From contig NZ_JAMSKT010000018.1 of assembly GCF_023806125.1 (NCBI RefSeq), forward strand, positions 1 through 64,000: a stretch of DNA of 64,000 bases, written 5' to 3'. The notes under the pieces were generated by a model. That model was given only the letters and a program-made list of their open reading frames with translations, was not told the origin of the DNA and made no database searches. The stretch comes from Clostridium caldaquaticum. GTDB taxonomy: Bacteria > Bacillota > Clostridia > Clostridiales > Clostridiaceae. Shown piece by piece: positions 8,673 through 18,432 of this stretch. Positions within the stretch are counted from its first letter, which is position 1, and every line of letters begins with the position of its first letter. Position numbers and translations under genes: made by a program.

Positions 8673-11318
8673 TTAATTTAAGCTATCTATTCTTTGAAGA
8701 ACAGCAGTTAACATCTCTTTGTACTTTTCTCCCTTTACTTTTTCTTCCTCTACAACTGAAGCTGGAGCCTTGCTTGTAAAATTACTATTAGAAAGTTTCT
8801 TTTCAACTCTGTCTATTTCGCTTAAAAGCTTAGCTTTTTCTTTGTTTAATCTTTCAAGCTCCTTTTCCCTATCAACCAAGTCTAATAATGGAATAAAAAT
8901 TTCAGCTCCAGATGTTACAATTGAAACAGCATTTTCCGGAATACCTTCTTTTGAATCTAAAATTTCAACTTCTGAAGCAGAAGCCAGTTTTTCAAAATAC
9001 ACAGTTCCTGCATTAAATGCAGCTTTTGCTTCACTTGCTGCGTAAACCATGAGCTTAGCCTTTCTTGAAGGCGGTACATTCATTTCTGCTCTTACATTTC
9101 TTATTGATCTTATAGCATCTATAATATAGTTCATATCCTCTTCGGCATTTCTATCATTTAAAGATTCTTCATATTGCGGCCAATTTGAAATAGTAATAGA
9201 TTCATATTCTGCATCCAAATGAGTATAAATTTCCTCGGTAATAAAAGGCATTATAGGGTGAAGCAGCTGTAAGCTGGTTGTTAAAGCTTTATATAATACA
9301 TTTAAGGATGCACCCTTTTGTTTCTCATCATTACCATAAAGAACTGGCTTAACAAGCTCTATATACCAGTCGCAAAGCTCAGTCCAGATAAAATCATATA
9401 TCTTTTGAGAAGCTATACCTATTTCAAACTTGTCTATATTATCAGTTATTTCCTTAACTATTGTATTTAATCTTGATAGCATCCATTTATCAGCTAAAGT
9501 ATAAACTTTCTCTTCTTTATACTTGTCTATAAGAGATTTATCTAAGTTCATCATAACAAATCTTGAAGCATTCCAAATCTTGTTTGCAAAGTTTCTAGCA
9601 GCTTCAACTTTCTCTATTTGGAAGCGTATATCATTACCTGGAGCGTTTCCTGTTATAAGCATAAATCTTAAAGCATCAGCTCCATATTGTTCTATAACAT
9701 CAAGAGGATCTACACCATTGCCTAATGATTTAGACATTTTTCTTCCTTCTGAGTCTCTTATAATACCGTGAATTAATACTGTTTCAAACGGAATATCCTT
9801 CATATTGTGAAGTCCTGAGAAAATCATTCTTGCTACCCAGAAGAATATAATATCATAACCCGTTACAAGTGTACTTGTTGGGTAAAAATATTTTAAGTCT
9901 TCTGTTTCATTTGGCCAGCCTAAAGTTGAAAATGGCCATAAGGCTGAACTAAACCAAGTATCAAGAACATCTTTGTCCTGCTCTAGATTGTTACTGCTGC
10001 ATTTTAAACAAATCTTCGGAGCTTCTTCAGCAACTATCATATTACCACAGTCATTGCAGTACCAAACTGGAATTCTGTGTCCCCACCAAAGCTGCCTTGA
10101 TATACACCAATCTTGAATGTTTTCCATCCAATTGTAGTATATCTTTTCAAATCTTTCTGGAACAAATTTAATCTTCTTTTCTCTAACAGCCTGAATAGCT
10201 GGCTTTGCAAGAGATTCCATCCTTACATACCACTGTTTTGATATCATAGGCTCAATTACAGTTCTACATCTGTCATGGCAGCCAACATTGTGAATATGGT
10301 CTTTTATCTTAACAAGGAAGCCTTGTTGTTCTAAATCATTAACAATAACTTTTCTTGCCTCGTATCTGTCCATGTTAGCATATTTACCGCCTAAATGGTT
10401 TATAGTACCATCGTCATTCATAACCTTTATCTGCTCTAAATTATGTCTCTTACCAACTTCATAATCATTAGGATCGTGTGCTGGAGTTATTTTTACTGCT
10501 CCAGTTCCAAATTCCATGTCTACATAGTCATCTGCTATAATTGGTATTTCTCTATTTATAAGAGGCAGCATCAAAGTTTTACCTACTAAATGAGCATATC
10601 TTTCATCCTTAGGATTTACTGCAACAGCTGTGTCACCAAGCATAGTCTCAGGTCTTGTAGTAGCAATTTCTATAAACTCATTACTTCCAACTACTGGGTA
10701 TTTTATGTGCCAAAAGTATCCAGACTGCTCACTGTATTCTATTTCTGCATCAGAAAGTGCAGTTTTACATTTTGGACACCAGTTGGTTATTCTGTTTCCC
10801 TGATATATAAGACCTTCTTTATAAAGCTTAACAAAAACAGTTCTTACAGCTTTATTTAAATTCTCATCCATAGTAAAAGCTTCCCTAGTAAAGTCTGCAG
10901 AAGCTCCCATCTTCTTAAGCTGCTGTCTTATTCTATCTCTATATTCATCGGTCCATTCCCAAACCTTATCAAGAAAGGCTTCTCTTCCCATTTCCTTCTT
11001 TACAAATCCTTGTTTTAAAAGCTCATTTTCAACCTTTACTTCTGTTGCAATACTTGCATGATCTTCCCCTGGAAGCCAAAGAGTACTGTAGCCCTGCATT
11101 CTCTTTACTCTTATTAAAAAGTCCTGAAGAGTATTGTCAAGAGCATGACCTAAATGAAGCTTGCCTGTTATATTTGGAGGAGGCATTACTATTGTATAAG
11201 GCTTTTTAGATTTATCTACTACAGGGGTAAAATACTTTTTCTCTTCCCATGTTTTATAAATTCTTTCTTCAAATTCTTTTGGATTATAGGTTGTTGCAAT
11301 GTTTTTAAACTCTTCCAT
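8673..11318 (-). CDS. valS: Valyl-tRNA synthetase
   Basis: Class I aminoacyl-tRNA synthetase charging tRNA-Val. HIGH motif appears as HLGH (about residues 55-58) in [17 protein letters not shown], and KMSKS in [17 protein letters not shown] (about 520). The editing domain ([17 protein letters not shown]), anticodon-binding domain and the C-terminal coiled coil of ValS ([20 protein letters not shown]-type heptads) are present. Start is ATG 11318, placed 9 nt after AAGGAG; ATG 11327 directly abuts that SD. Expression is controlled by the upstream T-box. Confidence 0.97.
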   Translation of the reverse strand: MEEFKNIATTYNPKEFEERIYKTWEEKKYFTPVVDKSKKPYTIVMPPPNITGKLHLGHALDNTLQDFLIRVKRMQGYSTLWLPGEDHASIATEVKVENELLKQGFVKKEMGREAFLDKVWEWTDEYRDRIRQQLKKMGASADFTREAFTMDENLNKAVRTVFVKLYKEGLIYQGNRITNWCPKCKTALSDAEIEYSEQSGYFWHIKYPVVGSNEFIEIATTRPETMLGDTAVAVNPKDERYAHLVGKTLMLPLINREIPIIADDYVDMEFGTGAVKITPAHDPNDYEVGKRHNLEQIKVMNDDGTINHLGGKYANMDRYEARKVIVNDLEQQGFLVKIKDHIHNVGCHDRCRTVIEPMISKQWYVRMESLAKPAIQAVREKKIKFVPERFEKIYYNWMENIQDWCISRQLWWGHRIPVWYCNDCGNMIVAEEAPKICLKCSSNNLEQDKDVLDTWFSSALWPFSTLGWPNETEDLKYFYPTSTLVTGYDIIFFWVARMIFSGLHNMKDIPFETVLIHGIIRDSEGRKMSKSLGNGVDPLDVIEQYGADALRFMLITGNAPGNDIRFQIEKVEAARNFANKIWNASRFVMMNLDKSLIDKYKEEKVYTLADKWMLSRLNTIVKEITDNIDKFEIGIASQKIYDFIWTELCDWYIELVKPVLYGNDEKQKGASLNVLYKALTTSLQLLHPIMPFITEEIYTHLDAEYESITISNWPQYEESLNDRNAEEDMNYIIDAIRSIRNVRAEMNVPPSRKAKLMVYAASEAKAAFNAGTVYFEKLASASEVEILDSKEGIPENAVSIVTSGAEIFIPLLDLVDREKELERLNKEKAKLLSEIDRVEKKLSNSNFTSKAPASVVEEEKVKGEKYKEMLTAVLQRIDSLN

Positions 11319-11355
11319 ATCTTTCATCTCCTTGTATTAAACATTATAACCAAAT

Positions 11356-11612
11356 AAAAAAGCCTTCATCCATAAAAGGACGAAGACATACTCGCGGTAC
11401 CACCTTTTTTCCTACAGGCAACCTGCCTTATAGGCTCTTAATCAAATTAACGGTAAAGAAAACCGTCCTGCTCTACTAAATTCAAGCAAGAAGCTCCAAA
11501 GCTACCTTCAAGGTAATTCATATAGAAAGTCTTACAGCCTATGAACCTTCCTCTCTTAATACTCCTTAACCTCTACTCCTCTTTTTCAAAGCTTTTATTT
11601 ATGATATTATTA
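11356..11612 (-). promoter_or_regulatory. T-box leader of valS (specifier GUA)
   Basis: On the minus strand the leader carries the T-box core AGGTGGTACCGCG (rc of 11394-11406), then a terminator hairpin (11356-11387) ending in U6. Uncharged tRNA-Val would stabilise the antiterminator. Aligning the specifier loop with those of the proS and argS leaders in this window (NNN then GC[C/T]TTGGAG-like) gives specifier GUA at 11503-11505, a valine codon. Confidence 0.92.
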
Positions 11613-11618
11613 CTAATT

Positions 11619-11646
11619 ATTATACTATTATTTTAAAAACTGTCAA
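11619..11646 (-). promoter_or_regulatory. Sigma-A promoter of valS
   Basis: Minus strand: TTGACA (11641-11646), 16-bp spacer, TATAAT (11619-11624). Predicted start is about 11612, at the 5' end of the T-box leader. Confidence 0.85.
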
Positions 11647-11668
11647 CCTAAGATTTAAAAATCAAATA

Positions 11669-11711
11669 GAGGTTGTAGAAAAACTATTTTTAAATAGTTT
11701 TCCACAACCTC
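11669..11711 (-). terminator. Stem-loop downstream of serA-like gene
   Basis: Long imperfect hairpin with arms starting GAGGTTGT (11669-11676) and ending ACAACCTC (11704-11711). It sits 57 nt after the serA-like stop, ahead of the valS promoter region, consistent with termination of that gene. Confidence 0.6.
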
Positions 11712-11767
11712 ACATTAGCTCTTATAAATTCACCATAATATTAAAAACATAAATTTAAAGTGTTTAT

Positions 11768-12934
11768 TTACTTTATAAGTCTTACCATTGTTACACCATC
11801 AATAGCTTTTATATTTTGCAGAATTTCTTCTGTTACATCTCCCTCAACATCCAATATGTTATATCCAGTATTTCCCTTGTGTGCATTTATCATACCAGAA
11901 ATATTTATATTATTGCTTGCTAATATTGTTGTTATTTGTCCAACCATGTTAGGAATATTAATATTAGCAACTAAAAGTCTTATTCCTCCTGAGTAAGGAA
12001 GCTCACAGTCTGGAAAGTTAACAGAATTCTTTATAGTACCTTTTTCAAGAAAGTTTTTAAGCTCATCTACTGCCATAACAGCACAGTTTTCCTCAGACTC
12101 TGGAGTTGAGGCTCCTAAATGAGGAATAGGTATGATATTTTCATTATCTAATAGCTCATCCTCTGGAAAATCTGTAACATAACAGCTAACAGTACCATTT
12201 TCTATAGCCTCAAGCAAATGCTCGTTTACAACAAGTCCTCCTCTAGCCATATTAATTATCTTAATGCCTTTTTTCATTAAAGCAAATTTCTCTCTATTAA
12301 TCATACCTTTAGTGTTTTTATCTAAAGGAATATGAATAGTAATGTAATCTGAAGTTGCTAATAAATTATCAAGACTTGTTGCCTTTTTTACATTTTGTGA
12401 AAGCTGCCATGCTGCATCAACTGATATATATGGGTCATAACCTATTACCTCCATACCAAGAGCAGCTGCAGCATTAGCAACTAATACTCCTATATGTCCA
12501 AGTCCTAAAATTCCAAGCTTCTTCCCCTTAATCTCCGGCCCCTCGAAATTAGATTTACCCTTTTCTACTAATTTTGCAACCTCTTCTCCTTTTCCTTTAA
12601 GAGATTTAGCCCAATTTATACCAGCATTTATCTTTCTTGAAGATAGAAAAAGAGATGCTAGCACAAGCTCCTTAACCGCATTTGCATTAGCTCCTGGAGT
12701 ATTAAAAACAACAATTCCTTTTTCAGTACATCTCTCAACTGGTATATTGTTAACTCCCGCTCCTGCTCTTGCAATTGCCTTAAGATTTTCAGGAAGTTCA
12801 TAATTAAGCAAATTAAAACTTCTTAGAATTATTGCATCTGGATTTTCAAAATTTTCTCCCTGCTCATATAAATCCTTTGGCAACACATCAAGTATTTCTT
12901 GCATAATATTATTATACTTTTGAATTTTAAACAT
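11768..12934 (-). CDS. serA: D-3-phosphoglycerate dehydrogenase
   Basis: NAD-dependent 2-hydroxyacid dehydrogenase, first step of serine synthesis. Rossmann motif GILGLGHIGVLVANAAAALGMEVIGYDP, the catalytic R/E/H set (NMARGGLVVNE, DFPEDE, PHLGASTPESEENCA) and a C-terminal ACT domain (residues about 320-388; NIPNMVGQITTILASNNINISGM) support SerA of the short, ACT-only class. Start ATG 12934 follows AAGGGGG; the longer frame from 12961 contains that SD. serC is not adjacent. Other 2-hydroxyacid substrates are possible, but the ACT domain favours SerA. Confidence 0.9.
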   Translation of the reverse strand: MFKIQKYNNIMQEILDVLPKDLYEQGENFENPDAIILRSFNLLNYELPENLKAIARAGAGVNNIPVERCTEKGIVVFNTPGANANAVKELVLASLFLSSRKINAGINWAKSLKGKGEEVAKLVEKGKSNFEGPEIKGKKLGILGLGHIGVLVANAAAALGMEVIGYDPYISVDAAWQLSQNVKKATSLDNLLATSDYITIHIPLDKNTKGMINREKFALMKKGIKIINMARGGLVVNEHLLEAIENGTVSCYVTDFPEDELLDNENIIPIPHLGASTPESEENCAVMAVDELKNFLEKGTIKNSVNFPDCELPYSGGIRLLVANINIPNMVGQITTILASNNINISGMINAHKGNTGYNILDVEGDVTEEILQNIKAIDGVTMVRLIK

Positions 12935-13099
12935 AGATATAGCCCCCTTTTTTATATGCAATTTTTATTATATCAAAATTGCATTTATATTACAATTCTT
13001 ATAATTTATAGGTCTTTCCAACTGGCTAAAACGATCATTTTTAATGACATTAGTAACCTTTGAAAAAAAACTATATAATATTGTTTTTTCTATTTAATT

Positions 13100-14311
13100 T
13101 TACAGCATTTCATCCAATCTTTTCTTGATTTCCCAAAGGAAGTTTTCAGTATTCACTACCTTAACCTCATTTGATTCAACCAATTGTGCAAGGTCTTTTG
13201 TCATGCAGTTTTCTTCAATAGTTTTTATAGACGCTTTCTCAAGTTTGTCTGCAAATTCAACAAGTTCCTTTATTCCATCCAGTTCTCCTCTCTTTTTAAG
13301 AGCGCCAGTCCAAGCAAAAATTGTAGCCATTGAATTTGTTGATGTTTCCATACCCTTCAAGTGATTATAATAGTGTCTTTGTACTGTTCCATGAGCTGCC
13401 TCATACTCATAATAACCTTCAGGTGAAACAAGCACTGAAGTCATCATAGCAAGACTTCCAAAAGCTGTAGCAACCATATCAGACATAACATCACCGTCAT
13501 AGTTTTTACATGCCCAAACCATACCCCCTTCAGAACGTATAATTCTGGATACTGCATCATCAACAAGAGTATAAAAATACTCTATTTTTGCATCTTCAAA
13601 CTTTGACTTATACTCTTTATCATAAATCTCCTGGAAGATATCTTTAAAGGTGTGATCATAAATCTTTGATATAGTATCTTTACTTGAGAACCATAAATCT
13701 TGTTTTAAATCCAAAGCATAATTAAAACAAGCTCTAGCAAAGCTTTTTATGGACTCATCAAGATTGTGCATTCCCATTAATACTCCGGAACCTTCAAAAT
13801 CCTGAATTGTCTGTCTTGTAATATTTCCACTTTTTGATGTAAATACTAGCTCTGCCTTCCCAGCTTCTTGTACACGATACTCTACATTTTTATAAACATC
13901 ACCATAGGCATGTCTTGCAATTGTTATAGGCTTATTCCAAGTTCTTACAAACGGCTTGATATTATTCACTATTATTGGAGTTCTAAAAACAGTACCATCT
14001 AAAATAGCTCTTATAGTACCATTAGGGCTTTTCCACATTTTTTTCAAATTGTATTCTTTAACTCTATCAGCATTGGGTGTTATAGTAGCACACTTTACGC
14101 CTACTCCATACTTCTTAATAGCCTCAGCTGCATCTACTGTAACCTGGTCGTTAGTTTCATCTCTATACTTAAGTCCCAGATCATAATACTCAGTATTTAA
14201 TTCTACATATGGGTTTATAAGAATTTCCTTAATTTTGGCCCATATTATCCTTGTCATTTCATCGCCATCCATTTCCACTAAAGGAACTAGCATTTTAATC
14301 TTAGTACTCAT
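13100..14311 (-). CDS. icd: NADP-dependent isocitrate dehydrogenase, eukaryotic-type (subfamily II)
   Basis: Oxidative decarboxylation of isocitrate to 2-oxoglutarate with NADP. Landmarks include [14 protein letters not shown] at the N-terminus, [20 protein letters not shown] (S-P-N-G substrate loop), [22 protein letters not shown] (metal-binding aspartates) and [11 protein letters not shown]. The layout is that of homodimeric mitochondrial/cytosolic-type IDH rather than of E. coli Icd; 403 aa fits that subfamily. It would supply 2-oxoglutarate for glutamate synthesis. No aconitase or citrate synthase gene is adjacent. SD AGGGGG lies just upstream of ATG 14311. Confidence 0.94.
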   Translation of the reverse strand: MSTKIKMLVPLVEMDGDEMTRIIWAKIKEILINPYVELNTEYYDLGLKYRDETNDQVTVDAAEAIKKYGVGVKCATITPNADRVKEYNLKKMWKSPNGTIRAILDGTVFRTPIIVNNIKPFVRTWNKPITIARHAYGDVYKNVEYRVQEAGKAELVFTSKSGNITRQTIQDFEGSGVLMGMHNLDESIKSFARACFNYALDLKQDLWFSSKDTISKIYDHTFKDIFQEIYDKEYKSKFEDAKIEYFYTLVDDAVSRIIRSEGGMVWACKNYDGDVMSDMVATAFGSLAMMTSVLVSPEGYYEYEAAHGTVQRHYYNHLKGMETSTNSMATIFAWTGALKKRGELDGIKELVEFADKLEKASIKTIEENCMTKDLAQLVESNEVKVVNTENFLWEIKKRLDEML

Positions 14312-14658
14312 AAATAACCCCCTATGAATTTTTTAGCTACAGATATTGCATAATTTTAAATATTAAATAAATCATTAATCTATATTATTATAGTTTATTA
14401 TAGTGTTAATATCAAGAGATTATTGGAATTTAACAGAATTGTAATAATGAATGTTTTTATTAATTTTGTATCAAAAACTCTTAAAAGATTTTTAAATTTT
14501 TCAAACTTGCATGAAGAACTGCATAGATTATATGTTAGTAACAATTTTCTATTCTTATATTTATCATATTTGAAGCCTATATAAATAAATTTTTCTTTAA
14601 CACTATCTCCCTCCATAACATATTATAAATTATACTTAAATTTTAATGGAGGTGTACC
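14312..14658. other. Intergenic region without a supported gene
   Basis: AT-rich divergent intergenic stretch of about 350 bp between icd and the binding-lipoprotein gene; it must hold both promoters. A 72-codon open frame on the minus strand (14398-14616) has no convincing SD and no recognisable motif, so it is not called. No riboswitch-like sequence was seen. Confidence 0.5.
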
Positions 14659-15681
14659 ATGAAGAAAAGACGCATAACTTTATTTTCCCTGCTTGTCTCT
14701 TTTATAATAATTGCAACTATATTTGCAGGCTGTAAAAAACAAGTCAGTGATACTGTAGTAAAAGTAAAATTAAATGAGGTAACTCGTTCCATTTTCTATG
14801 CTCCATTTTACGTTGCCATGAATGAAGGTTTTTTCAAGGAAGAGGGTTTGGAAATCGAACTTACAACTGGTGAAGGTGCAGATAAAACTATGCAGCAAGT
14901 ACTTAGCAAAAGCGTAGATATAGGCTTCTCTGGTCCAGAACAAGTATTATATATTTATAACCAAAAAAGAGAAGACTACCCTATAGTATTTGGTCAGCTT
15001 ACACAAAAGGACGGTTCCTTTTTAGTGTCAAGAAAAGAAGAAAAAGATTTTAAATGGGAATCCTTAAAAGGAAAAAACGTTATTGGAAGACGACCTGGTG
15101 GAATGCCTGAAATGGCTCTTGAATATGTACTTAGAAATCATGGGCTAACTCCAGGAAAGGATCTAAATGTAATTACAAATATAGCTTTTGCTGCAACAAC
15201 AGGAGCTTTTAAAGGTGGTACAGGAGATTATGCTGCACTGTTTGAACCAAATGCAAGTCTTTTAAAAAAAGATAACGCTGGTTATATTGTAGCATCAGTT
15301 GGAGCTTCTGCTGGAATAATTCCATATACCTGTTACTATGCAACAAAATCCTATATAGAAAATAACCCGCAAATTATAGAAAAATTTACAAGAGCTGTTT
15401 ACAAAGGTCAGCTTTGGGTTCAGAAAAATAATGAAACAGAAATTGCTAAAGCCATAAAATCCTTTTTTCCTGGAACTGATGAAGCTTTAATAGCACAAGT
15501 TGTTAAAAACTATAAAGATATAGACGCTTATGCATCAAATCTTATCCTTAAAGAAGAAAACTTAACAAGACTTATGGATATAATCCAATCCTACAAAGCA
15601 GATCTTTTAACAGAAAGACCACCATTTGATAAGATAGTAAACAATACTTTTGCTGAAAAAGCAATAAAAGATTTAAAATAA
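14659..15681 (+). CDS. ABC transporter substrate-binding lipoprotein, NMT1/SsuA/TauA-like
   Basis: Extracytoplasmic solute-binding lipoprotein. The signal peptide (residues 1-24) ends in lipobox IFAGC with Cys25 as the lipidated residue. The mature protein has the NMT1/THI5-like pattern: FYAPFYVAMNEGFFKEEGLEIEL, then DIGFSGPEQVL, SLKGKNVIGRRPGGMPE and a C-terminal ...YKDIDAYASN. This family imports aliphatic sulfonates, taurine, nitrate or thiamine precursors; the ligand cannot be read from sequence. There is no ATPase or permease beside it, but a matching NitT/TauT-type pair lacking a binding protein is at 33841-35386. SD GGAGGTG is 4 nt ahead of ATG. Confidence 0.88.
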   Translation: MKKRRITLFSLLVSFIIIATIFAGCKKQVSDTVVKVKLNEVTRSIFYAPFYVAMNEGFFKEEGLEIELTTGEGADKTMQQVLSKSVDIGFSGPEQVLYIYNQKREDYPIVFGQLTQKDGSFLVSRKEEKDFKWESLKGKNVIGRRPGGMPEMALEYVLRNHGLTPGKDLNVITNIAFAATTGAFKGGTGDYAALFEPNASLLKKDNAGYIVASVGASAGIIPYTCYYATKSYIENNPQIIEKFTRAVYKGQLWVQKNNETEIAKAIKSFFPGTDEALIAQVVKNYKDIDAYASNLILKEENLTRLMDIIQSYKADLLTERPPFDKIVNNTFAEKAIKDLK

Positions 15682-15684
15682 TTT

Positions 15685-15714
15685 TAATGGCATGCCAGCT
15701 TTGGCATGCCATTA
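15685..15714. terminator. Hairpin between binding lipoprotein and ilvD-family gene
   Basis: Perfect 13-bp stem (15685-15697 with 15702-15714) and GCTT loop between convergent genes. There is no U-tract on the plus side; the minus side continues AAAATTATTTT. Confidence 0.65.
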
Positions 15715-15754
15715 CACTAGATTTAAATACATATTTTCTTAACGTGGGCTACTC

Positions 15755-17395
15755 CTATTCTCTAACAGAACGAATCGCACCTGTAGCTGCTGAAGCAGTA
15801 CTTACTGAATATAATCTTAATAACTTTCCTGCTTCTCGTTTTACCACTTCTAACTCTTGTTTTCTCTTTTCCAATTCTTCATTAGACACAAGTAATGTAA
15901 TTGAACGATTTGCGATATCTATGGAAATTTTATCACCATTTTTTACCAGTGCAATAATTCCGCCTTCTGCTGCCTCTGGACTTACATGTCCAATAGATAA
16001 TCCTGCAGATGCACCTGAAAAACGACCGTCTGTAATTAAAGCAACGTATTTAAATTTGCCTAGAATTTCTGTACAACGATGCATTTCTCTCATTCCTGGT
16101 CCACCTTTAGGTCCTTCATAACGAATAACAACAGCATGATTTTCACGAATTTTCCCTGCCTGATAAGCTTCTTCAAAATCTTCCTCACAGTTAAAGACGA
16201 TTGCATCACCAATAAAGGATTTTAAATATTCAGGAACCGCAGACTGTTTAATTAAGGCGCCATCTGCAGCCAAATTACCTTTCAGTACAGCAATTCCGCC
16301 TTCATTGTCGATTGGTCTATCAATATAGTGAATAATTTCGCGGTCAAGAACCTTAGCATCCTTAATATTTTCTGCAACTGTTCTTCCTGTTACTGTTAAA
16401 ACATTAAGATTTAAATACTCTGAAATTTCCTTCATTAAAGCAGGCATTCCTCCAGCACGTTGTAAATCATTCGTTGTATATTCATTATTGTTTGGTGTCA
16501 CACCAGCAAGGAATGGAACCTTACGGCTAATTTCATCAAATAGTTCTAAAGGCAGCTCTATTCCAGCTTCATGGGCAATTGCAGGCAAATGAAGACATGC
16601 ATTAAGGGAGCCACCCATAGCTAGCAGTACTGAAATTGCGTTTTTAAAGGCATCTAATGTAAGTATATCTCTTGGCTTAATTCCTTTTTTCACAAGTTCT
16701 ACTGCTTGACGCCCTGCTTCCTCAGCAGCCAATAGCTGCTCTTCAGATAAAGCCTGCATCCATGATGTTTTAGGCAATGTCATTCCTAATGCTTCTGATA
16801 ATCCCTGCATAGTGTTAGCTGTACCTAAAAACGGACATGCTCCTGCACTTGGATAATATTTTTTTGTTACCTCAACAAGACCTGCTTCATCCAGCTCTCC
16901 TGCTAAAAATTGTTTTCTAGCTTCCTTTGACTCCTTTGGCTTAATGTGATTTGGCATTACACCGCCTAATACTACTAAACTTGGTAAATTCAATCGTGCA
17001 GCAGCCATTAGCATACCTGGAACAATCTTGTCACAAGAACTTAGTGCAACCATTCCATCGAATATACCGTGTCCATTTACCATTATCTCAACACTATCTG
17101 CAATAGTTTCACGGCTTGGAAGAGAATATTTCATTCCTTCATGCCCTTGAGTAATACCATCACAAACCGCAATAGTATTAAACTCAAGTGCAAGTCCACC
17201 TGCTTCTTCTACACCTTTTTTAACACGGTCAGCTAATTGTCTTAAATGAACATGACCTGGAACTATTTCATTCCACGAATTTGCTATTGCAATTATTGGC
17301 TTATCCATATTTTTATAATCAATACCACATGAACAAAGATGACCTTTCAATATGGCACGAGTGTATGGTTTTATTGTTGACAGACGATTTTGCAT
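15755..17395 (-). CDS. ilvD: IlvD/Edd family dehydratase, probable dihydroxy-acid dehydratase
   Basis: Fe-S dehydratase of 546 aa. Family motifs are CDGITQGHEGMKYSLPSRE, SSCDKIVPGMLMAAARLNLP, GACPFLGTANTMQGLSEALG, EGPKGGPGMREMH and TDGRFSGASAGLSIGHVSPEAAEGG, with the cluster/metal ligands in the CD and GACP positions. The C-terminal GRFSG..GHVSPEA block is that of dihydroxy-acid dehydratase (valine/isoleucine synthesis), but GACPFLGTANTMQ differs from the usual GSCSGMFTANSM, so a sugar-acid substrate is possible. No other ilv gene is nearby. Arginine codons are mostly CGN (16 of 25 by my count) against 2 of 15 in neighbouring icd, suggesting acquisition from another lineage. SD AAAGGGGAG precedes ATG 17395. 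Confidence 0.85.
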   Translation of the reverse strand: MQNRLSTIKPYTRAILKGHLCSCGIDYKNMDKPIIAIANSWNEIVPGHVHLRQLADRVKKGVEEAGGLALEFNTIAVCDGITQGHEGMKYSLPSRETIADSVEIMVNGHGIFDGMVALSSCDKIVPGMLMAAARLNLPSLVVLGGVMPNHIKPKESKEARKQFLAGELDEAGLVEVTKKYYPSAGACPFLGTANTMQGLSEALGMTLPKTSWMQALSEEQLLAAEEAGRQAVELVKKGIKPRDILTLDAFKNAISVLLAMGGSLNACLHLPAIAHEAGIELPLELFDEISRKVPFLAGVTPNNNEYTTNDLQRAGGMPALMKEISEYLNLNVLTVTGRTVAENIKDAKVLDREIIHYIDRPIDNEGGIAVLKGNLAADGALIKQSAVPEYLKSFIGDAIVFNCEEDFEEAYQAGKIRENHAVVIRYEGPKGGPGMREMHRCTEILGKFKYVALITDGRFSGASAGLSIGHVSPEAAEGGIIALVKNGDKISIDIANRSITLLVSNEELEKRKQELEVVKREAGKLLRLYSVSTASAATGAIRSVRE

Positions 17396-17754
17396 AATTA
17401 CTCCCCTTTAACTCAAGAAATTTATTTTCTTAACTCTTTTTTAAAATACGTATATGTGCAATTGTTTGAAAAAAATTTTCTTCATTTATATTATATCATT
17501 TAATTTTATATTGTAAATAAAAAATTTTTTTCATTAAAATTAATCACATTATAATAGTAAAAATGGTATTTACAGACTGAAAAATCCTTTTGCCATTACG
17601 ACAATTCCTCAATCTATAAATACCACCTTTTAAAATGCTTTACTGATTTCTGAAGCTGCTTATAAGCTTTTTATTTTTTTCTAAACAAAATATTTGATTT
17701 ATTATTTACCTTTAAAAATAATTTTAAATTACCATAAAACTATTATTAATGAAC
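17396..17754. other. Intergenic region with one large inverted repeat
   Basis: About 360 bp of AT-rich DNA upstream of the ilvD-family gene and downstream of the rib operon. No gene was seen. It holds the inverted repeat at 17564-17625. Confidence 0.5.
17564..17625 (-). repeat. Inverted repeat with 36-nt loop, possible rib-operon terminator
   Basis: Arms 17564-17576 and 17613-17625 pair at 12 of 13 positions (TGGTATTTA/TAAATACCA plus AGA/TCT). The internal loop is less AT-rich than its surroundings. On the minus strand the structure is followed by TTTTTA, so it could terminate transcripts coming from the rib operon 130 nt upstream; a small element or RNA is an alternative. Confidence 0.45.
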
Positions 17755-18411
17755 CTATAAAAATTTAATTAATTCCTTAATACTATCTATTAAAATATCA
17801 GCTTCAGCAAGTTCTCCATCTAATGCAAATCCATAAGTACATCCTATGGTATAAATATTGTTTTTCCTTCCGGCTTCTATGTCTTGTTTTCTGTCACCTA
17901 CTATAACCATATCATATGGGTAATTATTCTTTATTGCCTTTAAAATCTCATACTTAGGGATAAAATCATACTCATGTGAGCAAATTAAAGTTTCAAAATA
18001 TCTGTCCAGCTTAAATAGCTTACTATGACACTCTTTATAATAAATGTTACAGTTGCTAATAAAAACAAGATGATATCCTTTATTTTTTAAATATCCTAAT
18101 GTTTCTAGTGCGCCTTCATAAAGAATAGGTTTTCCTTTTTCAATTAGAAGTTTCATTTCTGTTCCAATAATACTGCTGCACTTCTCTCTAAGCTCATCAC
18201 TTAAATTCGGCATAAAGATTTTCCACATATCCTGAGCATTAAACCCTAAGAAGTAACTTATTTCCTTATCTGACCATTCCTTTTCTTCAGCTAAACCTTC
18301 TTTAACAAGAAACTCATATGCCTTTCTAAAAGCAGGAGCATATATTTTTACACTATTGTGCAATGTTCCATCATAATCAAAAAATATAGTATTAATATTA
18401 TTAAGCCGCAT
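17755..18411 (-). CDS. HAD-IA family phosphatase, last gene of the rib operon
   Basis: Haloacid dehalogenase phosphatase with all four motifs: FFDYDGTLHNS (nucleophile and acid Asp), FISNCN (motif II Ser), the motif III Lys in IPKYEILKA, and VIVGDRKQDIEAGR. The alpha-helical C1 cap sits between motifs I and II. Annotation engines would call this a phosphoglycolate phosphatase-like protein. It begins 21 nt after ribH with no terminator between, so it should be co-transcribed with ribD-ribE-ribBA-ribH under the FMN riboswitch; dephosphorylation of the ribitylaminouracil phosphate intermediate is therefore a plausible role (inference). ATG 18411 is preferred; TTG 18426 is possible, and the SD (GGTG) is weak. 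Confidence 0.85.
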   Translation of the reverse strand: MRLNNINTIFFDYDGTLHNSVKIYAPAFRKAYEFLVKEGLAEEKEWSDKEISYFLGFNAQDMWKIFMPNLSDELREKCSSIIGTEMKLLIEKGKPILYEGALETLGYLKNKGYHLVFISNCNIYYKECHSKLFKLDRYFETLICSHEYDFIPKYEILKAIKNNYPYDMVIVGDRKQDIEAGRKNNIYTIGCTYGFALDGELAEADILIDSIKELIKFL

Positions 18412-18432
18412 AAGATTTAACACCAATAAATT

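Noticed and set aside
8719-9045. 108-codon open frame antisense to valS, and similar antisense frames inside other genes
   Set aside because: Shadow frames within strongly supported genes; no SD or recognisable product.
14398-14616. 72-codon open frame on the minus strand upstream of the binding lipoprotein
   Set aside because: GGAGGG lies inside the frame rather than before the start; composition is that of AT-rich intergenic DNA and no family is recognisable.
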